Source: an uncultured Spirochaeta sp. (GTDB lineage: Bacteria; Spirochaetota; Spirochaetia; DSM-27196; Alkalispirochaetaceae). Taken from it: DNA of 64,000 bases. The notes under the pieces were generated by a model that saw only the letters and a program-made list of their open reading frames with translations, was not told where the DNA came from and did no database searches. Shown here one piece after another: positions 16,650 to 24,879 of the stretch (its first letter is position 1; each line of letters starts with the position of its first letter). The translations under genes and the position numbers were made by a program. The stretch is taken from NCBI GenBank assembly GCA_913030605.1, contig CAJWEZ010000002.1, positions 1 through 64,000 of the forward strand, read 5' to 3'.

Positions 16650-17276
16650 GTGACCCAGTGTTCTGCCGACAGCGATGCGGAGCATCTTCCGACTGGAGAG
16701 GAAACGCCACCAACCCAAGAAACGCTCAAGCAGCACCTCGATGAATGCGGTGAAGATTTCCTCAGCCGGAAGCGCTCGATCGACGTAATAGGGACCATCG
16801 CCGAATACTATCGTGATGCGCGTTGGCAGCGGTGTGTCGTACATTTCTACCGAAACGTCTTTTCGGTCGTCCCGAAAGGAAAAGTTCGCGAAGTCGCGGC
16901 AATGCTCAAGGCAATCCACGCTCAAGAAAACCGGGAACAAGCATCCGTGAAGGCGGAGTATGTGCATCGGAAACTCGCAGATATGAAACTGGCGAAAGCC
17001 TCAGCGATGGTTCGGGACTCCATCCACGAGACGCTGGAATACATGTTCTTTCCGGATGAGCACTGGCGCCACATTGAAACCAACAATCCCCTTGAGCGGG
17101 TCATGCGAGAGATTCGTCGCCGTACTCGTGTTGTCGGCAGCTTCCCCGATGGTAACGCCGCCCTGATGTTGGTTGCGGCCCGGCTCAGGCACATCGCCGG
17201 GACTTCCTGGGGAACCCGTCGGTACCTCAACACCGACCTCCTCAGAGAATCCATACGAGAGGAGGATGCGAGCTAA
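16650..17276 (+). pseudogene. IS256-family transposase, C-terminal remnant
   Basis: From about 16790 the product matches the C-terminal half of IS256-type Mutator-like transposases: YYRDARWQRCVVHFYRN, then WRHIETNNPLERVMREIRRR with the catalytic glutamate, then VGSFPDGNAALMLVAARLRHI. The first ~45 codons of the frame are not transposase-like. The two catalytic aspartates and the N-terminal half are absent. No terminal repeats were identified. It lies 30 bases after the helicase-nuclease gene. Confidence 0.75.
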
Positions 17277-17332
17277 CGAGTCATGCCAGTCGAGAGCCAC
17301 CAAGAAAAGTGCGAAAGAATCTGGACACTACC

Positions 17333-17491
17333 ATGCTCGGCGTCATCGACCATGCCGCTCCGGTTGAGAATACCTCCCGGTTGGCGCTGGGGCTGGTAAG
17401 TGTTGATGCCCTAGTCATCATCGTGCCGTACTTGATACTCATCGGCGGTTTGCGATTTATTGCGGAACGCGAAGCAACGCCTGCTCATTGA
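17333..17491 (+). CDS. possible 52-residue single-pass membrane peptide
   Basis: A short open frame contains one strong hydrophobic segment (SVDALVIIVPYLILIGGLRF) followed by a charged tail. It ends 7 bases into the convergent protease gene. No ribosome binding site is evident and no family is recognised. It could be a fragment of a larger membrane protein. Confidence 0.22.
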   Translation: MLGVIDHAAPVENTSRLALGLVSVDALVIIVPYLILIGGLRFIAEREATPAH

Positions 17492-19980
17492 CCTGTTGGG
17501 ATTACCACAGGAGTTGCGATCCCGATCTTTGTGGCAACGGCTACATAGATATCGTTGTCAATCTCCGGCGTCTCGATGGAGACCATGAGGCTGTACCGGG
17601 TTCTTTTGTCCCAGCATCCCAGATGAGCTCGGGTACGCCACCATCCCGTTGTGGGATACACAGCAATACGATTGGACTGGGAGAGGTCGATTGCGGTGCC
17701 TGCCCATATGTCGGAATGAACCGACCCGAGCTTTCGATTGTTGGACCCGATTTTCCAGTATGGCGCAGCTCCGGTGGTTTCGATTTCCTCGTTTTCCTCC
17801 CGAGCTTGAACGTTGATTCGGTGAACAAACTCCTCTTCCGACTCACGTGGACCGTTAACATCAAACCGTAATCCGTGCGAAGGGTAGCGATACCGGTTAC
17901 CCCATCCCACTTCTCCCGGGCCGGGCTCGACGAAGTAGGATAACGTAACACGCATCCTCACCGGCGTCTCCGCCAGTCCGAGAAGGATCTCCGTTGGCCA
18001 GGGAAGATCGTACAGGTGCATGTCCCGGGTGACTAATCTGCCGTTCTCCTTATCAAAGGGCTGAATCTCAGCCTCCGAGATGAGTGTCAACGAGTTCGAG
18101 GCACAGTATAGCGCCCGTTCCAAATCTGGGACCCCATAGCCGCAGGTGCGAAGCAGATCGGCAATCTGATGCTTGTTTGGGTTCTCCGTGCCAAGAAATT
18201 GCCGTTTCATCTCATCCGTCCACTCAGCACTGTGAACCATCAATCCGCGGACGGTTTCAGGCCACGCACTCGGATACTCGACTTGTATCTTGGCAGCCAA
18301 TTCCGCTGCCAGTGCTGAGGCTGCACTGGTCTGGTGGAAAGGTGCAAAGTGGGCAACCTGAGGATCGTGGTACGTCGAGATCAACTGCAGATCGTCCGAG
18401 GGAAACAGAGAGTTGTTTGGTCCTGAAGCGAGATTTCCACCTTCGAGTACAACATCCGGCTTAAATGGCCACTTCGTGGCTGGCCATGTTGTCGACGTTG
18501 TTGAGTAAGGTGACAATCCTTGGAATGGCGCCAAAGGACGATAGCCCATCAGGGACTGGTCACGGATTTCCGTCAACTCAGTAAAGGCTCCAACGGTAAC
18601 CACGTTCCAGGCTTGCCCCGGGTCATGGATTTCCTCGACGAGATTACCGTCCGGATAAGTCTTCCAAGCCGAGGTGTCGGAATTCCCGGCTGCTACGATG
18701 AAGAGTCTTTGATGGCCGTCGTCTTGTCCCGAGGCCATTTTGTCCATGGCAGCTGACCATGATGAGGGATGACCCCGATCAGTGGTCTCACGCGCGGTGA
18801 CAGCAAGACAATACACTCTCTTCCTGTCGGGTGCATTTATCTCGGAGACGCTTGCGCCTTGAGACACACGATAGCCCCAAAGCTCCTTGGGGTTTACCTC
18901 GGGGGGTGGAGGGAGGATTCGTACCGATTCCAGACGATGTAGAATCTGAATACTGTGGCTCGAAGTCAGGTGTTTCAGAAGGTTTCCGTAAGTCACGGTA
19001 CCGGCCATGAGTGTGCCGTGTGGCTGTTTGGGTTCATCAGTGCTCGGCCAACCAGGAACTACCGCATTGCGGTCCCGGTCCCTCAGCACGGGCTGCAGCA
19101 GTGGATGTCCATTGTTCACCCCAGAGTCCAGGATACAAACTGCGACACCTTCACGGTCCTCGAACCGACAACGACTAAGGATCTGCTGCACGGCTTCCGC
19201 TTGGTCCGCGTTTTCTAGTTCTGCATAGTAGGTGGAAAGATGTTTCGCAAGCCTGAACTCTGCAATTTCATCGAAGCTTGCGATCAGAGTGGTGAGCTGC
19301 TCCCGATTGGCTTCAATAGATAGGACTGTTCGTTCGGGAAACCGAAGGAGTCCATCGAGAACTTCGATCCCTATACGTGTCGCAACTCGGGCAAAATGTT
19401 CGGGTAGTTCAGCCGAGTCCCCGAGTAACCATGCTTCTATACGTATGGGCTTGTCCGGGGGCACCGACTCAAACTCGTTCCGTTGCCAAAAGGATGCCAG
19501 TGTTGCTTCCCGTAACTGCGAAATGCTATCGATGAGCAGCTGATTCCGAGGGTTGCCTTGGGGCGAGTCCTTCTCTGGGTTTGCATACTCATCGATCATC
19601 TTGAGAAAGTGCGCCCTCTTGTCGTAGGGGACATACACCGTTGCCAGAGTAATCAGATCGTCTCCGTCTCCGACGGTCCTCACGTTTAGCAAGCGGATTC
19701 CTGACTTCCTGCGTTCGAGTCTCTCAAAAATCAACTCGAATCTGGGCTCACCCTCAAACTCGATATACACGCCGTGTCTTTCCGATACCCCGACGGCATG
19801 TGTCTTCTCGTGTGCGGCCTCCCAAGCTTTCTCAAAACGACGGCGCAGATGCCTGCTGTGGTCTTCTCTATTTCGGAAATCTGGGACCTGAGGTTTCCCG
19901 CCACCTCTTTGTGGATTCGTGTACGGAAGTGAGCTTGGTTGGTCAGTCAGGAAAATGTTGCGATACCGGGGATCAGCCAT
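17485..19980 (-). CDS. ietS: subtilisin-like serine protease of an IetAS-type defence pair (IetS-like)
   Basis: This 831-residue protein has an S8 domain with D285 in VCILDSGV, H321 in PHGTLMAG, oxyanion N433 in VAAGNS and nucleophile S552 in HQTSAASALAAELA. The canonical GTSMA is altered to QTSAA. About 270 residues precede the domain, including a long N-terminal region rich in charged residues. A C-terminal beta-rich region starts near 640. There is no signal peptide, so it acts in the cytoplasm. It starts seven bases after the AAA ATPase gene. AAA ATPase plus subtilisin-like protease is the IetAS arrangement, known as a plasmid stability module and reported as an antiphage system. Confidence 0.85.
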   Translation of the reverse strand: MADPRYRNIFLTDQPSSLPYTNPQRGGGKPQVPDFRNREDHSRHLRRRFEKAWEAAHEKTHAVGVSERHGVYIEFEGEPRFELIFERLERRKSGIRLLNVRTVGDGDDLITLATVYVPYDKRAHFLKMIDEYANPEKDSPQGNPRNQLLIDSISQLREATLASFWQRNEFESVPPDKPIRIEAWLLGDSAELPEHFARVATRIGIEVLDGLLRFPERTVLSIEANREQLTTLIASFDEIAEFRLAKHLSTYYAELENADQAEAVQQILSRCRFEDREGVAVCILDSGVNNGHPLLQPVLRDRDRNAVVPGWPSTDEPKQPHGTLMAGTVTYGNLLKHLTSSHSIQILHRLESVRILPPPPEVNPKELWGYRVSQGASVSEINAPDRKRVYCLAVTARETTDRGHPSSWSAAMDKMASGQDDGHQRLFIVAAGNSDTSAWKTYPDGNLVEEIHDPGQAWNVVTVGAFTELTEIRDQSLMGYRPLAPFQGLSPYSTTSTTWPATKWPFKPDVVLEGGNLASGPNNSLFPSDDLQLISTYHDPQVAHFAPFHQTSAASALAAELAAKIQVEYPSAWPETVRGLMVHSAEWTDEMKRQFLGTENPNKHQIADLLRTCGYGVPDLERALYCASNSLTLISEAEIQPFDKENGRLVTRDMHLYDLPWPTEILLGLAETPVRMRVTLSYFVEPGPGEVGWGNRYRYPSHGLRFDVNGPRESEEEFVHRINVQAREENEEIETTGAAPYWKIGSNNRKLGSVHSDIWAGTAIDLSQSNRIAVYPTTGWWRTRAHLGCWDKRTRYSLMVSIETPEIDNDIYVAVATKIGIATPVVIPTGQ

Positions 19981-19987
19981 CCGGAAC

Positions 19988-20947
19988 CTACGAGCCCAAT
20001 CGGGACTTGCGTTCGTCGAGCATCCTCCGAAGAGTCTCGAGATCTACCGATTCTCTTCCGGATAGGATCGTATGCTTTAGAGTGTCTCTACAGGCAAGAT
20101 CGATCTCCGCATGGCTCAAGTTCTCGGAACGTGACAGTATCTCGTCCCAGTCGACACTCTTGGGAAGGTTCGATCCCAGTACGTTCTGGATGAGCCTTTT
20201 TCGTTCGATTTCATCAGGGAGCGTATAGTGCAGAACATCATCGTATCGTCGGAAGAGTGCCTGATCGAGGAGCTCTGGACTGTTGGTGGCACAGAAGATG
20301 ACACTGTCGGAGGTGTCTTTCTCAATGAACTGAAGAAAAGCATTAAGCACCCGTCTCATCTCACCGACGTCATTGTCCAGGGTGCGGGCTCCGCCAATGG
20401 CGTCAAACTCATCAAAGAGATAAACACCCGGAACATCGTACATCAGGTCGAAGATCTGGCGGAGCTTGGCCGCCGTTTCTCCCATGAACTTGGTGACGAT
20501 TCGGTCAACCTGAATTGTATGGAGGGGTGTCCGTAACTCATGAGCCAGAACATGAGCTGTCATCGTCTTCCCGGTACCCGGAGGGCCCACGGCCATGATT
20601 CGTCTTCGAGGCGCCAGCCCGTGGCTCTTGAGCTTGTCCTTCTGCCGGTGTTCCTTCACAACTCGATCAACCCGATCGGCAAGCGCCGGGGGAACCACGA
20701 GAGCGGACCGAGGAGTAGTCGGCTCTTCCGAGAGCACGAACCCCTGTAACTCATTGGGAAACTGCAGTATGACCGGGCGATTCTCTTTCCGCGCCCGGTC
20801 TACCAGAGCCTTGATGTCGTGAGCCAAAGCTCCATGGCCGAGGCGAGCTTCGTGGGCAGCAACCTGCAGAGCAATGGTGTAGAACTGCTCGGAGTTCTCG
20901 TTAGTGTGAGAACGGATGAGGGATTTGATCTGGTCCGCAGTTGCCAT
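19988..20947 (-). CDS. ietA: AAA ATPase of an IetAS-type defence pair (IetA-like)
   Basis: This 319-residue protein has Walker A GPPGTGKT at 121-128, Walker B VYLFDEFDAIG (D179, E180), sensor ATNSPELLD and arginine finger region FRRYDD. The fold is that of FtsH/katanin-like AAA proteins without a membrane anchor or protease. It is transcribed just ahead of the protease gene, so the two should be made together. By analogy with IetA it would restrain or deliver substrates to the protease partner. Confidence 0.85.
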   Translation of the reverse strand: MATADQIKSLIRSHTNENSEQFYTIALQVAAHEARLGHGALAHDIKALVDRARKENRPVILQFPNELQGFVLSEEPTTPRSALVVPPALADRVDRVVKEHRQKDKLKSHGLAPRRRIMAVGPPGTGKTMTAHVLAHELRTPLHTIQVDRIVTKFMGETAAKLRQIFDLMYDVPGVYLFDEFDAIGGARTLDNDVGEMRRVLNAFLQFIEKDTSDSVIFCATNSPELLDQALFRRYDDVLHYTLPDEIERKRLIQNVLGSNLPKSVDWDEILSRSENLSHAEIDLACRDTLKHTILSGRESVDLETLRRMLDERKSRLGS

Positions 20948-21015
20948 CTATTGTTCCGTCCTATACTAGTTTCGGCGCAATGATACCACGGTATAGCCGT
21001 ATGGTATTCCCCGAA
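20948..21015 (-). promoter_or_regulatory. upstream region of the ietA-ietS-like operon
   Basis: Reading towards ietA, TATAGG (near 20972) is a possible -10 box. Upstream is an inverted repeat with ATACCA...TGGTAT arms (20984-21008). This could be an operator. The IS3-type element inserted immediately upstream, at 21016. Confidence 0.35.
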
Positions 21016-21016
21016 C

Positions 21017-21057
21017 TGTAATCATCCCGCCTTTTGTGCAGGCGATAACTTGGTACC
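21017..21057. repeat. right terminal inverted repeat of IS3-type element
   Basis: Begins TGTAATCATCCCGCC and includes GTGCAGGCGATAACTT. It pairs with 21632-21673 with a few mismatches and a one-base gap. Confidence 0.7.
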
Positions 21058-21372
21058 TTCCTGGCCGTTGGCCCTACGGTAGTCCAGCGGAGTGATCCTG
21101 CCGAGAGCCTTATGGGGTCGTTCCCCATTGTATTGGTCTATCCATGTCCGGGTCAGCTGTCTGGCCTCGTCCAGGCTCTGAAAGATGTATGGGTCGAGGA
21201 TCTCCTCTCGATAGGTACGGTTAAACCATTCGACGTAGGAGTTCTGGGTCGGTTTACCCGGCTTGATGAACTCCAGATGGACACCATGGCGTTCAGCCCA
21301 TTCGGCGAGCGTGACCCTAATGAACTCCGGGCCGTTGTCGCTGCGCAGCTGCTTTGGGTACCCGCGCTGTTC
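21022..21372 (-). pseudogene. IS3-family transposase OrfB, 3' fragment
   Basis: The frame encodes the end of the DDE integrase: RGYPKQLRSDNGPEFI with the second catalytic aspartate, FIKPGKPTQNSYVEWFNRTY with the catalytic glutamate, and the C-terminal PHKALGRITPLDYR. The N-terminal part, including the first catalytic aspartate, is absent, so it cannot transpose by itself. Confidence 0.8.
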
Positions 21373-21598
21373 AACTCTTCAAGCTCCTTGAGGCGCTTGA
21401 CCGGGGAAACCTCCATGCCACCGTACTTGGCTCGCCAGTTGTAGAACGTGGCACCACTGATACCGTGCTCACGACATGTCCAAGGGTCGTACCGCAGCGA
21501 AGCGAGGAACGATCCCGTCAATCCTTGACCGATTTGCCGGCCTCGACCTCATTCAGGATGCCGATGATCTGTGTCTCCGTGAATCGAGACTTGCGCAT
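21373..21598 (-). pseudogene. IS3-family OrfA, interrupted
   Basis: The start (ATG at 21598 with AAGGAG upstream) gives MRKSRFTETQIIGILNEVEA and then KSVKD-stop. After about 40 extra bases the normal continuation appears in another frame (CREHGISGATFYNWRAKYGG, SPVKRLKELEE). It then runs straight into orfB sequence. The helix-turn-helix is therefore split by a small insertion and the leucine-zipper end is deleted. Confidence 0.75.
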
Positions 21599-21631
21599 AG
21601 AAACTCCTTTTCCGCTGGTATTCTAACCGGC

Positions 21632-21673
21632 GGCACGAAGTTATGCGCTGCACTGCTGGCGGGGATGATTACA
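21632..21673. repeat. left terminal inverted repeat of IS3-type element
   Basis: Mate of the repeat at 21017-21057. It reads outward as TGTAATCATCCCCGCC and is followed on the right by the CCGAA target duplication. Confidence 0.7.
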
Positions 21674-22068
21674 CCGAATTATATCAGACTATTTTGGCGT
21701 TTACAGTGGCATTTTCCAATGCTTCATAACATATTCCCTCCCACGTTTTCCGCGTTCCGCCATACGGGAAGAGCTGTCACCGAAAACAGCATAACACGCC
21801 AATTCGCGTACGAACGCTGCAAAGCGGCACCGAGCGTATCTGTGAGGATCGGGGCTCTTACGGTATTGGTGGGGAAGGGCGCCGCCTGCATCGGCGTCCG
21901 GGGATCATACGCGGTCAGCGCCGGGGACAGTCGGCGCGCACCCCTGATCGTCGACATCCTGTCGACTCCCGCCGGGCGCCTCCGGCACTACACCGATCTC
22001 CCGTCGGTTTGCGCTCCCCTGAGTCGCGCCGTGGTTTCGTTTCGAGTCCTGCGATCCGCTGGCCAAAC
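21674..22068. other. 395-base gap between IS element and tRNA-Met terminator
   Basis: The first ~100 bases are AT-rich and the rest GC-rich. Open frames exist on both strands but none has a start signal or a recognisable family. A piece at 22042-22055 (TTCGAGTCCTGC) matches the T-arm of the neighbouring tRNA in inverted orientation but does not fold as a tRNA. Confidence 0.45.
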
Positions 22069-22103
22069 AAAAAGCGCACAGCCTGATGGACTGTGCGCTT
22101 TTT
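22069..22103 (-). terminator. intrinsic terminator of tRNA-Met (also usable on + strand)
   Basis: Perfect stem: AAAAAGCGCACAG and CTGTGCGCTTTTT flank a nine-base loop. It lies four bases beyond the tRNA 3' end. The A/T tracts on both sides make it bidirectional. Confidence 0.9.
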
Positions 22104-22106
22104 CAA

Positions 22107-22179
22107 TAGCAGGGGCAGGACTCGAACCTGCGACCTCCGGGTTATGAGCCCGACGAGCTGCCAACTGCTCTACCCTGCG
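22107..22179 (-). tRNA. initiator tRNA-Met (CAT)
   Basis: The 73-base cloverleaf has acceptor GCAGGG/CCCTGC (positions 2-7/66-71), anticodon loop CTCATAA and T-arm GCAGGTTCGAGTCCTGC. The 1:72 pair is C·T, i.e. unpaired, and the anticodon stem carries three consecutive G-C pairs next to the loop. Both are initiator hallmarks. CCA is not encoded. It marks the border between the accessory region and the GC-rich core. Confidence 0.93.
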
Positions 22180-22194
22180 TCGTGTGAGGAGAAC

Positions 22195-22767
22195 CTACCA
22201 AACCGTGAGGATTTGGTCAAGGGAGCGGGCGATGAGATTGTAGGCCAGGTGGCCGAGGGCGCCGATGGTGAGGGCGACGGGGAGGGCGATGCGGGGGCGG
22301 GGAACGCCGTGTGTGTGTCGGTGGTCGGGGGCGGGGTGCAGGGCGCGGCCGTAGAGCCAGGTGGTGGCGACGTGGATGGTGCCGGCGGTGAGGAAGCGCA
22401 GCAGGATGAGGCCGGTGGGGGCGAGGATGTAGAGCAGGTTTTCGGTGGCGGCGAAGCCGAGGCCGACGGCGGCGCCCCGGCTGCCGGGGCTGCCGGCGTT
22501 GCCGGTCGCGCCCGATGCCCACACCGCGAGGAGTTTGGCGCCTTCCTCCAGGAGCACCACAACGGTGAGCCACGCCACGGCCGGTGCCCGTGCCACGGGC
22601 AGGAGCGAACGGAGGGCCAGCAGGACGACCATGGCGGCGACGGCGGCGGTCGCTCCGGCGCCGATTTGCGGTGCCCGCGACTGTTCCCCGGTTCGACCGA
22701 CGCCGATCGCCCCCGCCACCACGACCCCGAGCACTGCCAGATTGGCGACCGGCGTGGCGAGGTTCAT
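22195..22767 (-). CDS. PrsW-type intramembrane metalloprotease-like protein
   Basis: This 190-residue protein has about six membrane segments and the conserved PrsW motifs in order: LLEEGAKLLAVW (EExxK), FAATENLLYIL (FxxxEN), GTIHVATTW (HxxxT) and LGHLAYNL (HxxxN). It would cut membrane substrates, as PrsW cuts an anti-sigma factor; a substrate here is unknown. ATG at 22767 with GGGAG eight bases upstream. It follows hisC by 26 bases on the same strand and is probably co-transcribed. Confidence 0.75.
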   Translation of the reverse strand: MNLATPVANLAVLGVVVAGAIGVGRTGEQSRAPQIGAGATAAVAAMVVLLALRSLLPVARAPAVAWLTVVVLLEEGAKLLAVWASGATGNAGSPGSRGAAVGLGFAATENLLYILAPTGLILLRFLTAGTIHVATTWLYGRALHPAPDHRHTHGVPRPRIALPVALTIGALGHLAYNLIARSLDQILTVW

Positions 22768-22793
22768 GCGGTGGTCTCCCGGTGGCCCATCGC

Positions 22794-23867
22794 TCAGCCC
22801 GCGGCGGGGTACGCGGCCGCCAGCTCCTCGAGGATCGGTTCCAGCCGATCGAGATGCGCGTCGGTGCCGATGGTGATGCGCAGGTGTCTTGGCAGGTTGA
22901 AGCTGGTGAGTGCTCGGACGGTCACCCCGCGCCGGGCGATGAACTCCGCGGCCTCCCGTGCGTCGATCGGGACCTCCACGGCGAGAAAGTTGGCCTGGCT
23001 GGGAAGGGTGGGAAACCCGAGGCGTGCGCACAGCGCCTGCAGTCGCTGCATGCCGGCGAGGTTGGTCGCCAGGGACCGCTGTACAAACTCCTGGTCCGCT
23101 AGTGCGGCGATGCCCGCCTGTTGCGCCACGCTGTTCACGCTGAACGGCTGCCGCACGCGCTTGATCTCCTCGATGCGCTGTGGCTGGGCGATGCCGTAGC
23201 CGAGGCGCACGGCGGCGATTCCGTACACTTTGGAAAAGGTGTGCAGCACGATGAGGTTGGCGTAGCGGTCGATGAGGGCGTCGGCATCCGCGGCGTCGGG
23301 GTCGGTCTGGTATTCGATGTAGGCATGGTCCACGACCACGAGGACGTCCTGCGGCACGCCGGCCATGAACTCCTCGAGTTCGGCCTGCGAGAACGCGCCG
23401 CCGGTGGGGTTGTTCGGTGAGCACAGAAAGACGATGCGCGTGCGCTCGTCGATGCGGGGCAGGTAGTCCAGCGGGCGTATTTCGAGGTTCTGCATGGGAA
23501 CGGTGACCACCTCGGCGCCGTAGAGGCGGGCGGCAAACTCGTATTCCGAGAAGGTGTGGTCGGCGATGAGGACGCGGTCGCCCGCTTCCAGATACGTTCC
23601 GGCGATGAGCACGAGGATCTCGTCGGAACCGTTGCCGGTGATGATCTGCTCCGGCGCCACACCGCGGTGTGCGGCGATGCGGGCGACGAGGTCGCGGGCG
23701 CCGCCGTCGGGGTAGATGTGCAGTTCTCGCACGGCGTCCTGGACGGCGGTGGCCACTGAGGGCGAGCACCCGAGGGGGTTCTCGTTGGACGCGAGCTTGA
23801 GCGCGTCGGCGCGTCGTTCTCCGGGGACGTAGGTATTCAGTGCTGCGATAGCCTGCCGGGTTTTCAT
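22794..23867 (-). CDS. hisC: histidinol-phosphate aminotransferase (or related class I/II aminotransferase)
   Basis: This 357-residue, PLP-dependent fold type I enzyme has SNENPLG near the N-terminus, FLCSPNNPTGG, VDHAYIEY and the PLP lysine in HTFSKVYGIAAVRLGYG. All are typical of HisC (imidazole-acetol phosphate plus glutamate in histidine synthesis). No other his genes are nearby, so an aromatic aminotransferase role is possible. The start at 23867 is chosen because TAGTAT ends seven bases before this ATG. Two upstream ATGs would lie within or before the -10 box. Confidence 0.85.
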   Translation of the reverse strand: MKTRQAIAALNTYVPGERRADALKLASNENPLGCSPSVATAVQDAVRELHIYPDGGARDLVARIAAHRGVAPEQIITGNGSDEILVLIAGTYLEAGDRVLIADHTFSEYEFAARLYGAEVVTVPMQNLEIRPLDYLPRIDERTRIVFLCSPNNPTGGAFSQAELEEFMAGVPQDVLVVVDHAYIEYQTDPDAADADALIDRYANLIVLHTFSKVYGIAAVRLGYGIAQPQRIEEIKRVRQPFSVNSVAQQAGIAALADQEFVQRSLATNLAGMQRLQALCARLGFPTLPSQANFLAVEVPIDAREAAEFIARRGVTVRALTSFNLPRHLRITIGTDAHLDRLEPILEELAAAYPAAG

Positions 23868-23874
23868 GACATCC

Positions 23875-23903
23875 ATACTACGGAAGTGACAGATTCCGGA
23901 CAA
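23875..23903 (-). promoter_or_regulatory. leaderless promoter of hisC
   Basis: On the minus strand TTGTCC (23903-23898), 17 bases, then TAGTAT (23880-23875), then seven bases to the ATG. It shares its core with the divergent promoter at 23886-23914, so polymerases bound at the two sites would exclude each other. Confidence 0.75.
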
Positions 23904-23914
23904 GCAGCTATAGT
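23886..23914 (+). promoter_or_regulatory. leaderless promoter of the YgjV-like gene
   Basis: GTGACA (23886-23891), 17 bases, TATAGT (23909-23914), then six bases to the ATG at 23921. There is no ribosome binding site. Confidence 0.78.
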
Positions 23915-23920
23915 GGGGCA

Positions 23921-24649
23921 ATGGTGAACATCACGGAACTCTTTGGATATATTGCATCGTTCTTTGTGGCGATCTCGCTCCTCATGAACGGCCTTCTGGC
24001 CCTGCGGATCCTCAATCTGATCGGTGCGATTGCATTTGTGACCTACGGTGTTCTCCTGGGCAGTGTTCCGGTGCTGATCGCCAACGCGTTCATCGTGATT
24101 GTGGATGTGTACTACCTGGTGCGCATGTTACGCCCGGATCTCAACGGCGTGCGTTACGTGGCGGTCGGCGCGGACAAGCGCGCCCAGCTCGATGATTTTG
24201 TGGCCCACCACCTCGAGGATATCATTCGCTTTTTCCCCGATTTCTCAACCGACCGGGTCACCCGCTGCTTCGAGACCGGCGGTCGCGCTTACGTGGCCTT
24301 CAAGGACCTTACGGCGGTGGGGTTTGCGCTGGTACAGCCGGTACCGGCGCCGGAATCGGAGGATGATCCCGCCCTGCGCGAGGTCTACCGCAGCGTGCAC
24401 AGCGATCTGTTCCCGGCGGAGTCGATGATGATTCCGGTGGACTATATCACGCGCAGGTACCGCGGCCTGGGACTGGTGCACCAGCTCTACCGTGCCATCG
24501 AGGACGACGAGAACGGCCAGACCAAGTTCCTGCTGACGCCGGTTCGCCGGACGGCGAAGAAGCACCAGCGGTTCCTGCGCCAGGTGGGGTACCAGGCAAG
24601 CGTGGAAACCGGCGCCTACCTGGTGTACGGGAAGTCTTTGGGCGGCTGA
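23921..24649 (+). CDS. YgjV-like membrane protein fused to GNAT-like domain
   Basis: This 242-residue protein begins with three hydrophobic segments (about 6-72, including LFGYIASFFVAISLLMNG and RILNLIGAIAFVTYGVL) as in YgjV-family inner-membrane proteins. A soluble C-terminal domain follows with features of an acetyltransferase fold (DYITRRYRGLGLVHQLYRAIE, then LRQVGYQASVETGAYLVY). The RRYRGLGLV stretch resembles the acetyl-CoA binding loop. Leaderless start. Divergent from hisC. Substrate unknown. Confidence 0.7.
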   Translation: MVNITELFGYIASFFVAISLLMNGLLALRILNLIGAIAFVTYGVLLGSVPVLIANAFIVIVDVYYLVRMLRPDLNGVRYVAVGADKRAQLDDFVAHHLEDIIRFFPDFSTDRVTRCFETGGRAYVAFKDLTAVGFALVQPVPAPESEDDPALREVYRSVHSDLFPAESMMIPVDYITRRYRGLGLVHQLYRAIEDDENGQTKFLLTPVRRTAKKHQRFLRQVGYQASVETGAYLVYGKSLGG

Positions 24650-24653
24650 GCGG

Positions 24654-24872
24654 TCAGCCGCCAAGCTCTTCCGGCGGGTTCTCCTTCAGGTAGTTGTGGT
24701 CCTCGCTGAGGTCCTCGATCAGTTCCCCAACCTTCATTTTCAGGGAATTCTCGGTCGTCTTCGCAAAGATGACGTCCTTGGGATTCTCCAGTTGTTTCTT
24801 CGCCGCCCGCATGACCAGATCGATCTCGGCGTAGCTCAGCCCGTGCATGATGATAACTCGTTGCTCGTCCAT
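24654..24872 (-). CDS. DUF3783-type small protein
   Basis: This 72-residue cytoplasmic protein contains VIIMHGLSYAEIDLVMRAAK and DVIFAKTTENSL, the usual DUF3783 pattern. The ATG at 24872 is fixed by a -10 box seven bases upstream. It converges on the YgjV-like gene. Function unknown. Confidence 0.7.
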   Translation of the reverse strand: MDEQRVIIMHGLSYAEIDLVMRAAKKQLENPKDVIFAKTTENSLKMKVGELIEDLSEDHNYLKENPPEELGG

Positions 24873-24879
24873 GCGCCCT

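Larger units (their letters stand above)
21016..21673 (-). mobile_element. internally deleted IS3-family insertion sequence
   Basis: A 658-bp element has ~40-bp imperfect terminal inverted repeats (TGTAATCATCCC...GCC...GTGCAG...ATAACTT at both ends) and is flanked by a CCGAA direct repeat (21011-21015 and 21674-21678). Inside are a disrupted orfA and the 3' part of orfB. A full IS3-family element is about 1.2 kb, so roughly half is missing, mostly the start of orfB. Confidence 0.75.

Noticed and set aside
16620-16790. Coding sequence on the minus strand between the helicase and the transposase remnant
   Set aside because: An open frame exists (with LERFLGWWRFLSSRKM) but it runs antisense into the helicase gene and has no start signal. 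More likely scrambled IS-associated DNA.
22038-22062. Second tRNA (TTCGAGTCCTGC followed by an acceptor-like stretch)
   Set aside because: The bases before TTCGAGT do not pair with CCTGC, and no anticodon or D-arm is present upstream. At most a scar of the adjacent tRNA.
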